Part shown: positions 19,655-20,290 of the stretch, piece after piece | How positions within the stretch are numbered: the stretch's first letter is position 1 | Layout of the letters: each line of letters begins with the position of its first letter | DNA from: a virus | Virus record (IMG/VR): IMGVR_UViG_3300020195_000447 | Span: 1 to 20,290 of that record | Direction: 5' to 3' (one strand) | DNA: 20,290 bases | Notes under the pieces: generated by a model | Database searches by the model: none | Told to the model about the DNA's origin: nothing | The model's input: the letters and a program-made list of their open reading frames with translations, nothing else | Position numbers and translations under genes: made by a program

Positions 19655-19977
19655 ATCGGGTCGCGCATCGTACCGGCGCACGTGCAGTTCGAGCGGTGCC
19701 GCGCAAGCATCTCGCACAGCGGGTCGCGCCTGGCCTCGACGACTTCGAGCTCGGGCTCGGGCTCGGGCTCGGGCAGCACGCCGAACGCCTGTGCTTCTGC
19801 GGCTGTCATCGGTTGCGCGAACGGGTGCGCACACGGACCGTCATGATGGTCATCCTCACGCGTGCAGGGCGCGAAGCCTGGCGGGGTGAAGCCATGGCCA
19901 CTCGGCAGTGACTCAACGTCGGTCGGTTCACCATCAAGGCGGATCTCGAAGTCGTCGAAGTCGGCTGGGCTCGGCAT
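19651..19977 (-). CDS. Minus-strand acidic protein with Cys/His motif
   Basis: 108 aa from an ATG at 19977 reading left. On the minus strand TAGCCT lies 7 nt before the ATG, the leaderless spacing, so this start is preferred over one at 20043. The protein begins MPSPADFDDFEIRLDGEP, carries CTREDDHHDGPCAHP (a Cys/His metal-binding-like element), a Pro-Glu repeat (PEPEPEPE) encoded by GGGCTC repeats, and ends with CEMLARHRSNCTC. It is the only convincing minus-strand gene in the window. The function is unknown. Confidence 0.65.
   Translation of the reverse strand: MPSPADFDDFEIRLDGEPTDVESLPSGHGFTPPGFAPCTREDDHHDGPCAHPFAQPMTAAEAQAFGVLPEPEPEPELEVVEARRDPLCEMLARHRSNCTCAGTMRDPI
19747..19774. repeat. 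GGGCTC hexanucleotide tandem repeat
   Basis: About four copies of a 6-bp unit encode the Pro-Glu run of the minus-strand gene. Because the unit is a multiple of three, changes in copy number would alter protein length without a frameshift. Confidence 0.75.
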
Positions 19978-20095
19978 GGCTCCGAGGCTACTACAGCGCT
20001 TCGCGCATCGCACCGGTGCAAATTGCACTCGCGGTCGTCTCACCTGCGCGGGTTCGCGCTCGCTGTGACGTCACCGCGCGTTGTACGCTACAGGC
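19978..20095. promoter_or_regulatory. Divergent control region with three palindromes
   Basis: 118 bp between two divergent starts. Minus-strand TAGCCT (19985-19990) is 7 nt from its ATG and plus-strand TACGCT (20084-20089) is 6 nt from ATG 20096. Between them lie palindromes GCACCGGTGC (20010-20019), overlapping GTGCAAATTGCAC (20016-20028, one central base unpaired), and GTGACGTCAC (20065-20074). Operator sites for a dimeric regulator are the simplest reading. Confidence 0.5.
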
Positions 20096-20290
20096 ATGAT
20101 CCGCGTTCCGCTCTGGTTCGGCCTCCTTGCGGGCGCGGCGACGGCTGGCCTCGCGATCGCCGCGGTGGCATCGCAGCCTCAGCGTCGGCGCGGGCCGCTC
20201 GGGGGTTGGCGTGATGACTACGATCGCGCCTCCGCAGCGCCCGAAGAGCATGCTGACGAGCTCAAGGGCTTCCGAAAGATGGTCCACAGG
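20096..20290 (+). CDS. N-terminally anchored membrane protein (3' partial)
   Basis: 65 codons are open to the last base, so the gene continues beyond the window. ATG 20096 is 6 nt after TACGCT. A hydrophobic segment (about 4-25, VPLWFGLLAGAATAGLAIAA) is followed by basic QPQRRRGPLGG and an acidic, soluble region. There is no clear signal-peptidase site, so a signal anchor is more likely than secretion. The function is unknown. Confidence 0.6.
   Translation, partial: MIRVPLWFGLLAGAATAGLAIAAVASQPQRRRGPLGGWRDDYDRASAAPEEHADELKGFRKMVHR

Noticed and set aside
19585-19911. 108-aa plus-strand frame opposite the minus-strand gene
   Set aside because: Its GLGLGLGQ run and Arg/Val-rich content mirror the Pro-Glu codons of the minus-strand gene, which also has a promoter-like box at the right distance.
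1-20290. tRNA or rRNA genes
   Set aside because: No cloverleaf-like arrangement with the usual GGTTCGA-type arm and matching acceptor ends was found by eye; a tRNAscan run would be decisive.

Overview
The window is GC-rich (estimated by eye) and almost wholly coding. It reads as part of a bacteriophage genome or a closely related integrated element. The first two thirds carry a phage DNA-replication and nucleotide-metabolism module. The last third carries a cassette of very small basic and single-membrane-span proteins followed by beta-rich, fibre-like structural proteins. Nearly all genes lie on the + strand, packed with ATGA, GTGA or TGATG overlaps. No terminase, portal, recognisable major capsid, tape measure, integrase, tRNA or rRNA is visible. 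The host cannot be named from sequence alone. Extended TANNNT -10 boxes 6-9 nt upstream of start codons (leaderless mRNAs), ThyX and the GC content are compatible with an actinobacterial host, but this is inference.

Layout. 1-627: 3' part of a PD-(D/E)XK nuclease with a C-terminal cysteine cluster. 706-1457: three small proteins, two of them Cys-rich. 1450-2875: a Sak4-like RecA-fold ATPase and a DUF669-like partner, closed by a rho-independent terminator at 2965-2991. 2992-3323: the largest noncoding stretch, with inverted repeats. 3324-5045: a winged-helix protein, a tandem pair of zinc-ribbon paralogues, an unknown protein and a small membrane protein. 5058-8144: family-4-type uracil-DNA-glycosylase domain fused to a 3'-5' exonuclease and family-A DNA polymerase. 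8178-9720: DUF3310 protein, a 58-aa membrane protein and ThyX. 9751-12570: UvrD/Rep-type helicase split in its P-loop by a 342-aa LAGLIDADG intein. 12567-13823: a zinc-knuckle protein, a Dam-like adenine methyltransferase with an odd NWPY motif, and a ribbon-helix-helix/zinc fusion. 13877-16531: seven small or basic products, three with one membrane span. 16587-19083: an anchored beta protein, a beta-sandwich protein and an eight-repeat fibre. 19109-20290: an unknown gene, a minus-strand gene convergent with it, and a divergent membrane-protein gene cut by the window end.

The most distinctive signal is a 22-bp promoter-like element present seven times in the replication half. TGTCAGCC lies exactly 16 nt upstream of a TAGNGT-type -10 box, and a start codon follows 28-31 nt after the first T of TGTCAG. 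These genes have no Shine-Dalgarno sequence, so they should be made from leaderless or near-leaderless mRNAs. Some genes of the structural cassette instead have strong AGGAG-type sites. The TAG of the -10 box doubles as the stop codon of the preceding gene three times, and one promoter-bearing block of about 60 bp is duplicated almost intact.

As a working picture, the nuclease, Sak4-like ATPase, DUF669-like protein, UDG-polymerase, helicase, ThyX and methyltransferase form a self-sufficient replication and recombination set. The downstream cassette probably encodes virion components. Its run of short membrane-spanning and basic proteins raises the possibility, unproven here, of a membrane-containing virion.
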